Source: Clostridia bacterium (GTDB lineage: Bacteria > Bacillota > Clostridia > UBA1381 > UBA9506). From it: a stretch of DNA of 64,000 nucleotides. Below, piece after piece: positions 29,714-38,403 of the stretch (positions within the stretch are counted from its first letter, which is position 1; each line of letters opens with the position of its first letter). Where the stretch lies: contig JAFQAZ010000024.1 in the NCBI GenBank assembly GCA_017416855.1, positions 1-64,000 on the forward strand. The letters are read 5' to 3'. Position numbers and translations under genes: made by a program. The notes under the pieces are model-generated. The model was not told the origin of the DNA. It saw nothing but the letters and a program-made list of their open reading frames with translations, and ran no database searches.

Positions 29714-30871
29714 ATGGAAGTTGTAAGACTGAAAAAAGAGGATTATGATGAGTGGCTTTCTGTTTTAAATACCGTATTTACAAAGCAGAATAAAAAAGAA
29801 ATGGATTTTGAAAAAGAGCTTCCGAAAATGTGCGTCCGTGATGATTATCATATGAATATGCATTTAGCCGTAAAGGAAGAAGGAAAAATCTGTGCTCTGT
29901 TGGGTGTTTATCCCTTAAAGGTTAAGGTTGGAGATGCCGAGCTTTTATTTACAACGGTAGGAAATGTGGCAACCCTTCCCGAACACGAGGGTAAAGGCTA
30001 TATGCGTGTTTTGATGGATGCGGCCATGGAGGAACTGGAACGAATTGGTGCCGATGCCTCCCGTCTCGGCGGCGCAAGACAACGGTATAACCGTTATGGT
30101 TATGAAGTCAGCGGTATATCCTATAATTTCCACGTAAATGCATTTACAACAAAATATTGTTTTAATGGCGATGAAATCTTTGATTTTAAAGAAATATCTT
30201 ATGAGGATGTTAAAGAATTTGCTTACATACAAGCCCTTCGCAAAAAAATGCCCATATATGTAGAACGTGCTTATGACGATACCCACAAGGGGGATTATGA
30301 CGTTCTTCGTGCCTATGAAAGCAGAATATTTATTGCTCTGAATAAACAAGGTGAAATGGTAGGTTATCTTTCTGTTTCGGGTAATCTGGAAGGAATATCC
30401 GATTTTGGCGCAGAAAATTTTGAAACCTTGAAAACTATGTTTTATTCTTGGCAAAAAAAGGTTGATGCCAGAATCTATTTTTCACTGTTTGCATCCGATT
30501 ACGAGGCGGTTCAGTACTATTCTCGCGTTTCCTCCTGGATGTCAATTTCTTCGCCCTGTCATTTTAAAATTATTAATTTCGATAAGGTTGCCGATGCACT
30601 GATAAAGCTCAAAAAACAAAGCGGTGCCTTTATGCCTGAGGGTGAAAGCGTGATTGAAATAAAGGATTGGGGCAGGCTTTTAATCTGTCATAAAAACGGA
30701 GAGGCATACTGCCAAAAAACGGATAAAGAAGCCACTATTATAATGGACAGGCTTGAAGCAACAAGATTTCTGTTCGGCCCCTTTGAACCCGGTACAGTTA
30801 CAGGGGATGATGCGTTTTTGGCGACGGTTCTGCCCTTGCCACTTTCCTGGTGTACATTGGATAGAGTATAA
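29714..30871 (+). CDS. Eis-like GNAT N-acetyltransferase
   Basis: A 385-residue acetyltransferase with an N-terminal GNAT domain ([20 protein letters not shown] is the acetyl-CoA-binding segment) and a second GNAT-like plus C-terminal sterol-carrier-like part, an architecture like Eis. The ATG at 29714 lies 9 bases after AAGGAG; a GTG at 29705 is too near that site. It sits 12 bases after murQ, so acetylation of an amino-sugar or peptide substrate is possible, but the acceptor is unknown. Eis-type enzymes can also modify aminoglycosides; nothing here supports that. Confidence 0.8.
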   Translation: MEVVRLKKEDYDEWLSVLNTVFTKQNKKEMDFEKELPKMCVRDDYHMNMHLAVKEEGKICALLGVYPLKVKVGDAELLFTTVGNVATLPEHEGKGYMRVLMDAAMEELERIGADASRLGGARQRYNRYGYEVSGISYNFHVNAFTTKYCFNGDEIFDFKEISYEDVKEFAYIQALRKKMPIYVERAYDDTHKGDYDVLRAYESRIFIALNKQGEMVGYLSVSGNLEGISDFGAENFETLKTMFYSWQKKVDARIYFSLFASDYEAVQYYSRVSSWMSISSPCHFKIINFDKVADALIKLKKQSGAFMPEGESVIEIKDWGRLLICHKNGEAYCQKTDKEATIIMDRLEATRFLFGPFEPGTVTGDDAFLATVLPLPLSWCTLDRV

Positions 30872-30890
30872 TGAAAAGGAGATACAACCC

Positions 30891-32156
30891 ATGTATGACG
30901 TTTTTTCGATTCCTGATTTTAAATTCCCTGAAGGTTTTAAGTGGGGTGTCGGTACAGCCGGACACCAGATAGAAGGTAACAATGCCAATGCAAACCGCTA
31001 TAAAGAGGAGCAGGAGCGCCCTTATGACCCCAAGGGTATCATTGTGCCTTCCGGTATGGCCTGTAACCACTATAATATGGTGGAAGAGGATGCGAATCTT
31101 ATCAAAGAACTGGAATTTCCCAATTATCGCATGAGCATAGAGTGGTCAAGAATTGAGCCGGTAGAGGGTCAGTTTAATGAAGAAGCCATCAACCATTATC
31201 TCGATGAAATCAGATTGCTGAAGGAAAAGGGCATTGGTGTATTTTTAACCCTGCATCATTTCACCCATCCCATCTGGTTTGACGATTTAGGCGGTTTTTC
31301 CAATTTAGACAACCGGAAATATTTTGAACGGTTTTGCGAAAAGGTAGTGCCCATTTATGCACCCTATGTAGATAACTGGAACGTTATGAACGAAACTAAC
31401 GCCTTTGAAAACAGAGCGGATCAGCTCCGGTACCACGCCTTAGGCTATCATATCATTAAAAAATATTCCAAAGCACCTGTCAGTACCGCTCATTCCTTTA
31501 CGATGTTCCATCCCAAAAGACAGTATGATGTTTTTGACAGAGCATGGGCAGACTATAAGGATGCACAGGCTAATGAATATTTCTTCCATGCCATCCGCAC
31601 CGGTGAAGTGGTGGATTTAGGCAGAGATGACGGCTTTTTTGACAGGGATATTAAAGACACCTGTGACTATTGGGCCATTAACATTTATAACCGCTCAGCG
31701 GTAGATGCAAGGTGCATTAAAACTACCAGAAAACGGTATACGCATACATACTTACCGCTCATTGATATGAAGGGCTTTTATCTGGATGAGTTATACCCTG
31801 AAGTAATGGTGCATCAGCTTTGCCGTGTGATGGATAAGCCGGTATACATAACGGAAAACGGTGTGGCCTGCAAGGATGATGACTGGCGGCTTGTGTGCCT
31901 CACACTGTTCTTTTCTGCCCTTCACGATGCCATGGAGATGGGCGTAGATGTAAAAGGCTATATCCATTGGTCCTTAATGGATAATTTTGAATGGTATAGC
32001 TACCTGCCCAAATTTGGTTTGGTGGATGTGGACTTTGAAACCTTTAAGAGAACACCGAAAAAGAGTGCTTATTTCTATCGGGACATTATCAGAAACAATG
32101 GCGTTAGCCAGGAACTGCTGAGAAAGTATTTAGATAAACTACCAACGCTGAAATGA
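30891..32156 (+). CDS. Glycoside hydrolase family 1 beta-glycosidase
   Basis: A cytoplasmic GH1 enzyme of 421 residues. It begins [18 protein letters not shown] and ends with the family signature [20 protein letters not shown]. The nucleophile is Glu322 in ITENG. The acid/base is Glu168, but its motif reads NVMNETN instead of the usual NEP, and the usual YHWDLP loop is replaced by HHFTHP, so it belongs to a divergent subgroup. Substrate may be a beta-glucoside, galactoside or amino-sugar glycoside. The ATG at 30891 follows AAGGAG and lies 19 bases after the GNAT gene; the terminator follows. Confidence 0.88.
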   Translation: MYDVFSIPDFKFPEGFKWGVGTAGHQIEGNNANANRYKEEQERPYDPKGIIVPSGMACNHYNMVEEDANLIKELEFPNYRMSIEWSRIEPVEGQFNEEAINHYLDEIRLLKEKGIGVFLTLHHFTHPIWFDDLGGFSNLDNRKYFERFCEKVVPIYAPYVDNWNVMNETNAFENRADQLRYHALGYHIIKKYSKAPVSTAHSFTMFHPKRQYDVFDRAWADYKDAQANEYFFHAIRTGEVVDLGRDDGFFDRDIKDTCDYWAINIYNRSAVDARCIKTTRKRYTHTYLPLIDMKGFYLDELYPEVMVHQLCRVMDKPVYITENGVACKDDDWRLVCLTLFFSALHDAMEMGVDVKGYIHWSLMDNFEWYSYLPKFGLVDVDFETFKRTPKKSAYFYRDIIRNNGVSQELLRKYLDKLPTLK

Positions 32157-32160
32157 TTAA

Positions 32161-32198
32161 AAGGCTGTAGCATTTATATAATGCTACAGCCTTATTTG
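32161..32198 (+). terminator. Terminator of the amino-sugar operon (AGGCTGTAGCA family)
   Basis: AAGGCTGTAGCATT (32161-32174) and AATGCTACAGCCTT (32180-32193) form a perfect 14-bp stem with a 5-base loop. The core also occurs at 51592, 63140 and, with variation, 55511. Confidence 0.75.
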
Positions 32199-32329
32199 TA
32201 TAACGAAAACCACGCTAAGCCTGCGTGGTTCAATAAAGGTTAACCGATGAACAGAATACAAACTCAGATGTACTATGAAAAGTAAAAGTTTGCTGGAAGA
32301 TGAAATCTTTTATTCCAATGCATATTGTG

Positions 32330-32475
32330 GAAAAGCCTTCCCCTGTGGGAGGGGAAGGTGGGTTTTGCGTAGCAAAACTCGGATGAGGTGGTAATGTATA
32401 TACTGAAAGATTGTATAATAAACACCTCATCAGTCTCGCTGTACTCGACAGCTTCCCCTCAAGGGGAAGCCTGTA
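32330..32475. repeat. MITE-like palindromic intergenic repeat
   Basis: In the 500-base gap between the GH1 and metH genes lies an imperfect palindrome of about 145 bases. Outer arms are GCCTTCCCCT and AGGGGAAGCC, and inner arms are GATGAGGTG (32382-32390) and CACCTCATC (32423-32431). It includes sub-hairpins CTTCCCC/GGGGAAG. It resembles small non-coding repeats common between genes in gut Clostridia. There is no transposase and no clear target duplication. Apart from flanking hairpins I see no gene in this gap. Confidence 0.7.
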
Positions 32476-32580
32476 AAAAGATAACCCATTTATGGGTAGT
32501 AAGTAACAGTTGCATGGCTGGCAGGCCAATAAAAAACGCACTTGTGCGCAGCCAGTAAAGGGTAGGGCTATGCCCGAAAA

Positions 32581-32612
32581 TGAAATACCCCCCGTTATAC
32601 GGGGGGTATTTA
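32581..32612 (-). terminator. Terminator of the metF-metH operon
   Basis: AAATACCCCCC-GTTATAC-like loop-GGGGGGTATTT, an 11-bp palindrome 45 bases past the metH stop; it can act in both directions. Confidence 0.75.
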
Positions 32613-32656
32613 TTGTTGAAAGTTGATTCTTTGCTTTGCGCGGTCTGCACATTTTA

Positions 32657-35050
32657 CTACAGCCTTTCAGCATATCGAACGGCTTCCATAGCGTCTTTGG
32701 CATATTTATCTGCGCCGATTTTATCGGCATAGTCCTGTGTCAGTACGGCACCACCCACAATGATTTTGCACCAGGGAGCCTTTTCTTTAAGCAGTTTAAT
32801 AGTTTCTTCCATAGCCGGTACGGTGGTAGTCATTAAGGCACTGAGTCCGGCAAAAGGCGCCTTTAGACGGATGACTTCCTCCAACACGGATTCCGGCGGT
32901 ACATCCTTGCCCAAATCCACTACAGCGTACCCGTAATTTTCTAAAAGCAGTTTTACAATGTTTTTACCAATGTCATGAATATCGCCGTGAACAGTTGCCA
33001 ACACGAAGGGGCCTTTATCAGCTGCTTTTTCTGCAGTGCTTGCCATAAAGGCCTTAATGTGTTCAAAAGCACTTTTGGCCGCTTCGGCGCTCGTTAACAA
33101 CTGGGGCAGATACACAGTTTTTTCTTCAAAACCCTTGCCCACAATATCTAAGGCAGGAATGATTTCGTTTTGCACGATATCCAAAGGCGAAAGAGTGTTT
33201 AATAGCTCTTTTGTAATATCGCCTGCCTTTTCCTTAAAGCCTTTCACAATGGCGTGTTGCAGGTCTGATTTATATTCTTCTGTGCTTTTTTTGGTTTCTG
33301 TAATCGGTGTGGCGGTTGCTACTGCAAAGGAATCGGCAGCAGCAATATAGTCGGCACAGTTTTCGTCTAATCCCTTCAGCGCCTTAAAGGTGTAATAGGT
33401 TTTCATCATATCGGAAGAATAAGGGTTCATAATAGCGGCAGATAAGCCGTTTTCCAATGCTAAAGCGAAAAAGGTGCTGTTGATGGCATCCCGGTTGGGT
33501 AAACCGAAGGATACGTTGGAAACACCCAAAGAGGTATGACAGCCCAATTCGTTTTTTATGCGGGATAAAGCGGTGAGAGTAGCCAAAGCTGCTTTATTAT
33601 CGGCGCTGATGGTCATAGCCAGGGTGTCAAAAATAATGTCTTTTTTGCTAATGCCATATTCTTCGGCAACTTTCAGAATTTTCTCCGCAATGGCAAACCG
33701 ACCTTCGGCGGTTTCGGGAATGCCGTTTTCGTCTAAGGTTAAGGCAACCACTAAGCCGCCATATTTTTTCACCAGGGGAAAAACGGCTTGCATGCTTTCT
33801 TCTTTACCGTTGACGGAGTTAATCATCGCTTTGCCGTTATAGCGACGTAAAGCCGTTTCCATAGCGGTGGCATCGGCAGTGTCAATCTGCAAGGGCAGAT
33901 TTAAAATGGCCTGCAACTGGCAAACAGCATTTTGTAACATAGAAACCTCGTCAATATCCGGCAGACCTACGTTCACATCTAAAATGTGCACACCTTTTTC
34001 CTGCTGGTTCACGCCTTCTGTGAGAATATAATCCATATCGTTTTCCATCAGGGCTTGTTTGAACCGCTTTTTGCCTGTGGGATTAATCCGTTCGCCGATT
34101 AATATAGGGGCGTTTCCAAAGGTAACGGCGTGGGTATAGGAGGAAACAACTGTCAGGTTCTTATCTGTGATGGGTACGGGGGATAAGGTTTTAGTTTTAT
34201 CCACCAAGGCTCTGATGTAGTCCGGCGTGGTGCCGCAGCAACCGCCGGCGACACGAATGCCTTTTGTAATCAAATCTGCTAATTCGTCGGCAAATTCATC
34301 CGGTGTTATATCAAACACGGTTTTGCCGTCGACAGATTTAGGCAGACCGGCATTAGGCTTTAAAATCACCGGTACAGAGGCAACTGTAATCAGTTCTTCA
34401 GCTACACCCCTGAGCTGTTTGGGGCCTAAGGAACAGTTGGCACCAATGGCATCAGCACCCATACCTTCCAAAAGGGCTACCATAGCGGCAGGGGAAGCAC
34501 CGGTCATCAGTTTGCCGTCTTCACTATAAGCGTTGGAAACGATAACGGGAAGAGTACTGTTTTCTTTGGCGGCCAAGAGGGCGGCCTTGGTTTCATAACT
34601 GTCGTTCATCGTTTCAATGAGAATTAAATCAACACCCAAACGAGTGCCGATTCTGACGGTTTCGGCAAATAGAGAAACAGCAGCTTCAAAATCTAAATCG
34701 CCTAAAGGCTTTAACAACTTGCCTGAAGGTCCGATATCTAAAGCAATAAATTTTTCTCCCGGGTTTGAGCTTTGTTCTTTGGCGGCTTTTGCGTTGTTAA
34801 CGGCGGCTTTGATAATACTTTCCAACTCATCGGCAGAAAACTTTAATGCATTTGCGCCAAAGGTATTGGTGCAAACAACATGGCTGCCGGCGTCAAAATA
34901 AGCCTTGTGAATAGCAGTAATTTCTTCGGGATGGGTGATGTTCCAATGTTCAGGGTATTCACCGGGCTTAAGGCCTTTGGCTTGCAGGAGTGTGCCCATG
35001 CCGCCATCTAAATAGACAATATGATTATGTAAAAAATCTAAAAAGTTCAT
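32657..35050 (-). CDS. metH: Cobalamin-dependent methionine synthase, three-module form
   Basis: A 797-residue MetH lacking the reactivation domain. The order is homocysteine-binding barrel (MDGGMGTLLQ-like start; zinc ligands in GANCSLG and GGCCGTTPDY), then pterin-binding barrel (GERINPTGKKRFKQAL), B12-binding cap, and B12 domain with the axial-histidine motif GDIHDIGK (His692). It transfers a methyl group from methyltetrahydrofolate to homocysteine through B12. The missing activation module is encoded by the separate gene immediately upstream (9 bases away), so together they make a complete split MetH. Confidence 0.95.
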   Translation of the reverse strand: MNFLDFLHNHIVYLDGGMGTLLQAKGLKPGEYPEHWNITHPEEITAIHKAYFDAGSHVVCTNTFGANALKFSADELESIIKAAVNNAKAAKEQSSNPGEKFIALDIGPSGKLLKPLGDLDFEAAVSLFAETVRIGTRLGVDLILIETMNDSYETKAALLAAKENSTLPVIVSNAYSEDGKLMTGASPAAMVALLEGMGADAIGANCSLGPKQLRGVAEELITVASVPVILKPNAGLPKSVDGKTVFDITPDEFADELADLITKGIRVAGGCCGTTPDYIRALVDKTKTLSPVPITDKNLTVVSSYTHAVTFGNAPILIGERINPTGKKRFKQALMENDMDYILTEGVNQQEKGVHILDVNVGLPDIDEVSMLQNAVCQLQAILNLPLQIDTADATAMETALRRYNGKAMINSVNGKEESMQAVFPLVKKYGGLVVALTLDENGIPETAEGRFAIAEKILKVAEEYGISKKDIIFDTLAMTISADNKAALATLTALSRIKNELGCHTSLGVSNVSFGLPNRDAINSTFFALALENGLSAAIMNPYSSDMMKTYYTFKALKGLDENCADYIAAADSFAVATATPITETKKSTEEYKSDLQHAIVKGFKEKAGDITKELLNTLSPLDIVQNEIIPALDIVGKGFEEKTVYLPQLLTSAEAAKSAFEHIKAFMASTAEKAADKGPFVLATVHGDIHDIGKNIVKLLLENYGYAVVDLGKDVPPESVLEEVIRLKAPFAGLSALMTTTVPAMEETIKLLKEKAPWCKIIVGGAVLTQDYADKIGADKYAKDAMEAVRYAERL

Positions 35051-35059
35051 AAAGCACCT

Positions 35060-35662
35060 CTATTGTTCTATGTTGTCTAAAATCCCCACAAAAGCTGTCA
35101 CCGATTTGGAGGGAGACATTAGTAGACTGTCGTTTAAAGTGAGACCGATATGTTTGGCCGGATCTAAGATGTTGAAAATATCCTTTTGTGCATCTAAAGG
35201 TAAATCGCCGTAACCGGGACTGAAGCGAGGTTTTAACCTGACACCGGTTTCTTTTTTTATATCCTCACAAAACCGATTGCACAAGGCTTCAATACGTTCA
35301 GCACCAATGGCCTGCATCATCAAAGCTTTTGAGGGGGCGATGTGACCATAACGAGTAATAGAGCGGTCGATTTCAGTGCCGATGGTGGCAGCAAAGAGAA
35401 TCGCCTTTTCGCATCCGGACAAATTTTCTGCGAGTTTTGCAGCGTGTGTTTTAAAAAAAACAAAATCACAACAATCAGCAGAAATTGTAAGAGTTGTTTC
35501 TATATAGCAAACCTTGTAAGTAAGCTTTTCGCTGATTTCCCTCAGACATTCCTGCATTATTTCCATAATGGCCGAATCTTCGGTCTGACACCCTGCATAC
35601 CGTAAAATTTCTTTCTGAGAAATGGGCGGTTCAGGGTAGTTTCTTGTTATAATCATAGTCAT
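35060..35662 (-). CDS. Stand-alone methionine synthase reactivation domain
   Basis: A 200-residue protein resembling the C-terminal SAM-binding activation domain of MetH. The signature RFSPGYGDLPLDAQKDIF and LNDSLLMSPSKSVTAFVGI are the SAM-binding segments that restore inactive cob(II)alamin enzyme. Its start overlaps the metF stop (ATGA) and it lies just before metH, so the three genes form one translational unit. Splitting of the domain is common in Clostridia and does not imply loss of function. A flavodoxin-type electron donor is not encoded here. Confidence 0.9.
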   Translation of the reverse strand: MTMIITRNYPEPPISQKEILRYAGCQTEDSAIMEIMQECLREISEKLTYKVCYIETTLTISADCCDFVFFKTHAAKLAENLSGCEKAILFAATIGTEIDRSITRYGHIAPSKALMMQAIGAERIEALCNRFCEDIKKETGVRLKPRFSPGYGDLPLDAQKDIFNILDPAKHIGLTLNDSLLMSPSKSVTAFVGILDNIEQ

Positions 35663-36537
35663 TTACCCAATATGTCCGATAGATTGGTTTGAATCTTTTC
35701 AGCAACATCCGGTTTATTCATGGAGTAAACGTGGACGTTTTTAATTCCGTTTGCATATAAATCAATAATCTGGTCTGTGGCGTAGGCAATGCCGGCCTGC
35801 TTCATAGCGGCAGGGTCTGTGCCGAATTTATCCACAAGGCTTTTAAACCGCTGGGGCATAAAGGAGCCGGAAAGCCTCATGGCCCGTTCCACCTGATTGG
35901 CGTTGGTAATGGGCATAATGCCGGGAATGATGGGCACGGTAATGCCTGCCTCACGGATTTTATACAAGAAATTATATAAAAGATTATTATCAAAAAACAT
36001 CTGCGTGGTTAAAAAGTCGCAGCCTACATCCACTTTTTCTTTTAAGTGGCGAATATCATCCTTCTGATTTTCGCTTTCGGGATGAATTTCGGGGTAGCAG
36101 GCACCGCCAATACAGAAATTGGCATCGGTAGCTTTTAATTCCACAATCAAATCAATGGCGTGCTGATAATCCCAATGACTGCGGTCAGCGCCTTCTAATT
36201 CGGCGGGGATATCGCCCCGGAGTGCCATTACGTTCTGAATGCCGGCGGCTTTAATTTCTTTAATCTTTTGGGTAACAGTTTCCTTGGTGGAAGAAACGCA
36301 GGTCAAGTGGGCGAGAGTAGGCACGTTATACTGCGCTTTGATATTTTTGGCAATGTCCAATGTGTACTGACTGGTACCACCACCAGCACCATAGGTCACG
36401 CTCATAAAGGCCGGGCGCAATCTGGCAATTTCTTCTGTGGCGGTTTTCACGCTATCGAAGCTTGTCTCGGTTTTGGGTGGAAACACCTCAAAGGATAAAG
36501 ACAGGGTATCTTTTTGCAGTAGGTCAATAATTTTCAT
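35659..36537 (-). CDS. metF: Methylenetetrahydrofolate reductase
   Basis: Reduces methylene-THF to methyl-THF, the methyl donor for the downstream MetH. It is 292 residues, beginning MKIIDLLQKDTLSLSFEVFP (the FEVFPPK motif), with SVTYGAGGGT, LRGDIP and QMFFDN typical of MetF. An upstream in-frame extension to 36756 is AT-rich, runs through the promoter and is rejected; the ATG at 36537 follows GGGAG. The untranslated leader would be only about 25 bases, leaving no room for a SAM riboswitch. Confidence 0.95.
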   Translation of the reverse strand: MKIIDLLQKDTLSLSFEVFPPKTETSFDSVKTATEEIARLRPAFMSVTYGAGGGTSQYTLDIAKNIKAQYNVPTLAHLTCVSSTKETVTQKIKEIKAAGIQNVMALRGDIPAELEGADRSHWDYQHAIDLIVELKATDANFCIGGACYPEIHPESENQKDDIRHLKEKVDVGCDFLTTQMFFDNNLLYNFLYKIREAGITVPIIPGIMPITNANQVERAMRLSGSFMPQRFKSLVDKFGTDPAAMKQAGIAYATDQIIDLYANGIKNVHVYSMNKPDVAEKIQTNLSDILGK

Positions 36538-36568
36538 TGGCTTGCTCCCATCATTTAATTTCTTATTT

Positions 36569-36597
36569 ATTATATCACTCTGTAAAATAGCGGTCAA
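36569..36597 (-). promoter_or_regulatory. metF-metH operon promoter
   Basis: Minus-strand TTGACC (36592-36597), 17 bases, TATAAT (36569-36574). Confidence 0.8.
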
Positions 36598-36705
36598 GTT
36601 ATTTTTGATTATGTAAAAAAATAAATAAATTTTTATAAAAAATGATAAAAAATCAAAAATCTTTATACAATCTTTATAAAAAGTATGGTAAAATAAAATG
36701 GGATA

Positions 36706-36714
36706 TGATATAAT
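36706..36714 (+). promoter_or_regulatory. Extended -10 before the decayed gene
   Basis: TGATATAAT (36706-36714) lies 27 bases before the ATG of the pseudogene. No good -35 is seen. Confidence 0.35.
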
Positions 36715-36740
36715 GAACAAGAAAAACAGAGGTAAGTAAC

Positions 36741-36914
36741 ATGAGCAAAACTCCAATCAGCCTTTTAATTGATGGCGGAGCACCGAGGGTATCGGTATAC
36801 TGACATCATGCAAAATCGCGGTTTACATCCAAGGGAAACCCGCTTGTGAGTGATATTCCGAACGAGTTTCTATATGAATTTCACGATGTTGTGAAGCAAC
36901 TCGGAGGGGTTGTG
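36741..36914 (+). pseudogene. Decayed 5' remnant of an uncharacterised Clostridia gene
   Basis: An ATG behind AGAGGTAAG opens MSKTPISLLIDGGAPRVSVY and stops at TGA (36801). The same frame continues with HHAKSRFTSKGNPLVSDIPN and EFLYEFHDVVKQLGG before losing sense near 36914 and running into a repeat. Both halves resemble the start of a family of large uncharacterised Clostridia proteins (ISLLIDD-x-AP ... DIPNxFLxEF). A single TGG-to-TGA change explains the stop, and the remaining several hundred codons are missing. The family link is from memory of the motif, so moderate confidence. The 578-base gap between metF and the small gene at 37116 otherwise holds only AT-rich sequence and repeats. 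Confidence 0.5.
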
Positions 36915-36934
36915 AATCAACAAAGTAAATACAA

Positions 36935-36981
36935 TCCCTCAGTCAGCTATGCTGACAGCTCCCTTTACACAAGGGAGCCTT
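36935..36981. repeat. Half copy of a palindromic intergenic repeat
   Basis: GTCAGC-TAT-GCTGAC (36942-36956) followed by AGCTCCCTT-TACACA-AAGGGAGC-type hairpin. The order CCTCAGTC..GACAGCT.CCC..GGGA.GCC parallels the right arm of the repeat at 32423-32472. A small TTCCCCTTAGGGGGAA hairpin at 37040-37055 may be a further fragment. Confidence 0.6.
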
Positions 36982-37115
36982 TGATGTGTGGCATACAGAT
37001 TATATAGCTTTTATAGTAGGAGTGTCAAAACTAGAAACCTTCCCCTTAGGGGGAAACTTAAAAAAGTGTCCCTTATATCATAAGCAAATGTGGGTCATCA
37101 AAAGGAGAAACGAAA

Positions 37116-37319
37116 ATGATTACAATTTTCAATAGAAAACTTCTTATAACTACTGGTGATACGAAAATACAAGCAAAAATCAGAGATATTCTTGCGTTAA
37201 AAGAGGTTGATTACATTATAAAGGCATATTGTAGTTATCAAAGATACAGAATATGGGTTTATAAAAAGGACTACGAGTATGCTTGTCATTTGATAAAAGA
37301 TTTATTTCGACAACAATAA
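37116..37319 (+). CDS. Small hypothetical protein (DUF2007-like)
   Basis: Sixty-seven residues, MITIFNRKLLITTGDTKIQA at the start and VYKKDYEYACHLIKDLF near the end. The ATG follows AAAGGAGAAACG, a good ribosome site. The pattern of a short alpha-beta protein ending in a KKDYExA segment resembles small DUF2007-like proteins frequent in Clostridia, whose function is unknown. The reading is AT-rich like the following ribokinase and may have arrived with it. Confidence 0.65.
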   Translation: MITIFNRKLLITTGDTKIQAKIRDILALKEVDYIIKAYCSYQRYRIWVYKKDYEYACHLIKDLFRQQ

Positions 37320-37390
37320 ATCTTTTAGTTCTGCCATGATATGAGCTTAGTAAGATTGTCGAAAAAAGTAAAAGAGAGGAACCAAATATT

Positions 37391-38296
37391 ATGAATATAG
37401 TTGTAATAGGAAGTATCAATACAGATCTTGTAATTAATACAAATCGAATGCCTAAAATCGGAGAAACCATATCCGGAAACGGGTTTGCGATTAACTGCGG
37501 AGGCAAAGGTGTAAATCAAGCGGTTGCCGCAGCAAAGCTTGGTGGAAACATTACTTTTATTGGTGCGGCAGGTAAAGATGAAAATGGTAATATGTCAATC
37601 AAAAATCTTGAAAATAACAGAATTGACACAAAATGTATTGCTCGAACCGATATCAATACCGGAGTTGCGGTAATAACAGTATGTAATGGTGATAATTGTA
37701 TTATTCTTGATGCCGGAGCAAATGATCTGGTGTCTAAAGAAATTATAGATAGAAATAAAGATGTTATTTTGGCTGCAGATGCTGTTATTATGCAACTTGA
37801 AATTCCAATTGAAACAGTTACATATGCGGCAAATATAGCGCATAAGGCAGGGGTCAAGGTAATATTAAACCCGGCGCCGATTGTTGAGTTGCCACTGGAA
37901 TTACTTAAGAATACAGATGTTTTTATACTAAACGAAACAGAAGCGGAATTTGTTACCAAAGTATGTCCTGACACAGAAGAAAACCGTATAAAATGCATGA
38001 ATATCTTAAAAGATTATGGAATAAGCACTGTTGTTTTAACATTAGGTGCAGAAGGACCGGTGTACACAGAGGGAAGTTGTATAAAATATCAAAAAGCATA
38101 TAAAGCTGAAGTTGTGGATACAACAGCTGCGGGAGATACATTTATTGGAGCGTTTTGTATGAAAATGAAAGAAGGTATTGAAACAGCTGTTAAATATGCA
38201 ACAGCAGCATCTTCAATTACTGTTAGCAGAAAAGGTGCGAGCGAATCAATACCTACGGGCACCGAGGTTGATGAATTGACAAGAAATATAAAGTAG
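37391..38296 (+). CDS. rbsK: Ribokinase
   Basis: A 301-residue PfkB-family kinase closest to RbsK: NIVVIGSINTDLVINTNRMP at the start, NCGGKGVNQAVAAAKLGG for substrate binding, and the catalytic DTTAAGDTFIGAF. It phosphorylates ribose at O5. The gene is unusually rich in ATA, AAT and AAA codons compared with its neighbours, and no ribose transporter or D-ribose pyranase is nearby, so it looks like an isolated acquisition. The ATG follows GAGAGGA. Confidence 0.9.
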   Translation: MNIVVIGSINTDLVINTNRMPKIGETISGNGFAINCGGKGVNQAVAAAKLGGNITFIGAAGKDENGNMSIKNLENNRIDTKCIARTDINTGVAVITVCNGDNCIILDAGANDLVSKEIIDRNKDVILAADAVIMQLEIPIETVTYAANIAHKAGVKVILNPAPIVELPLELLKNTDVFILNETEAEFVTKVCPDTEENRIKCMNILKDYGISTVVLTLGAEGPVYTEGSCIKYQKAYKAEVVDTTAAGDTFIGAFCMKMKEGIETAVKYATAASSITVSRKGASESIPTGTEVDELTRNIK

Positions 38297-38403
38297 AATA
38301 TTTTTTATCAGATTTTGATATAAGTAATCGATAAAAAATTGGCATCAAGATTATACAGTCTTTATATAAAGAATTTCGAATACCACCGAAAGGGAGTGCT
38401 TTG

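Noticed and set aside
32230-32730. 166-codon minus-strand open frame across the repeat region
   Set aside because: No ribosome site, spans the palindromic repeat and a terminator, overlaps metH, and the protein is low-quality and proline/serine rich.
36538-36568. SAM riboswitch before metF
   Set aside because: The predicted leader is only about 25 bases.
36801-36803. TGA as selenocysteine codon
   Set aside because: The frame has lost the rest of the protein and no SECIS-like hairpin is apparent; decay is simpler.
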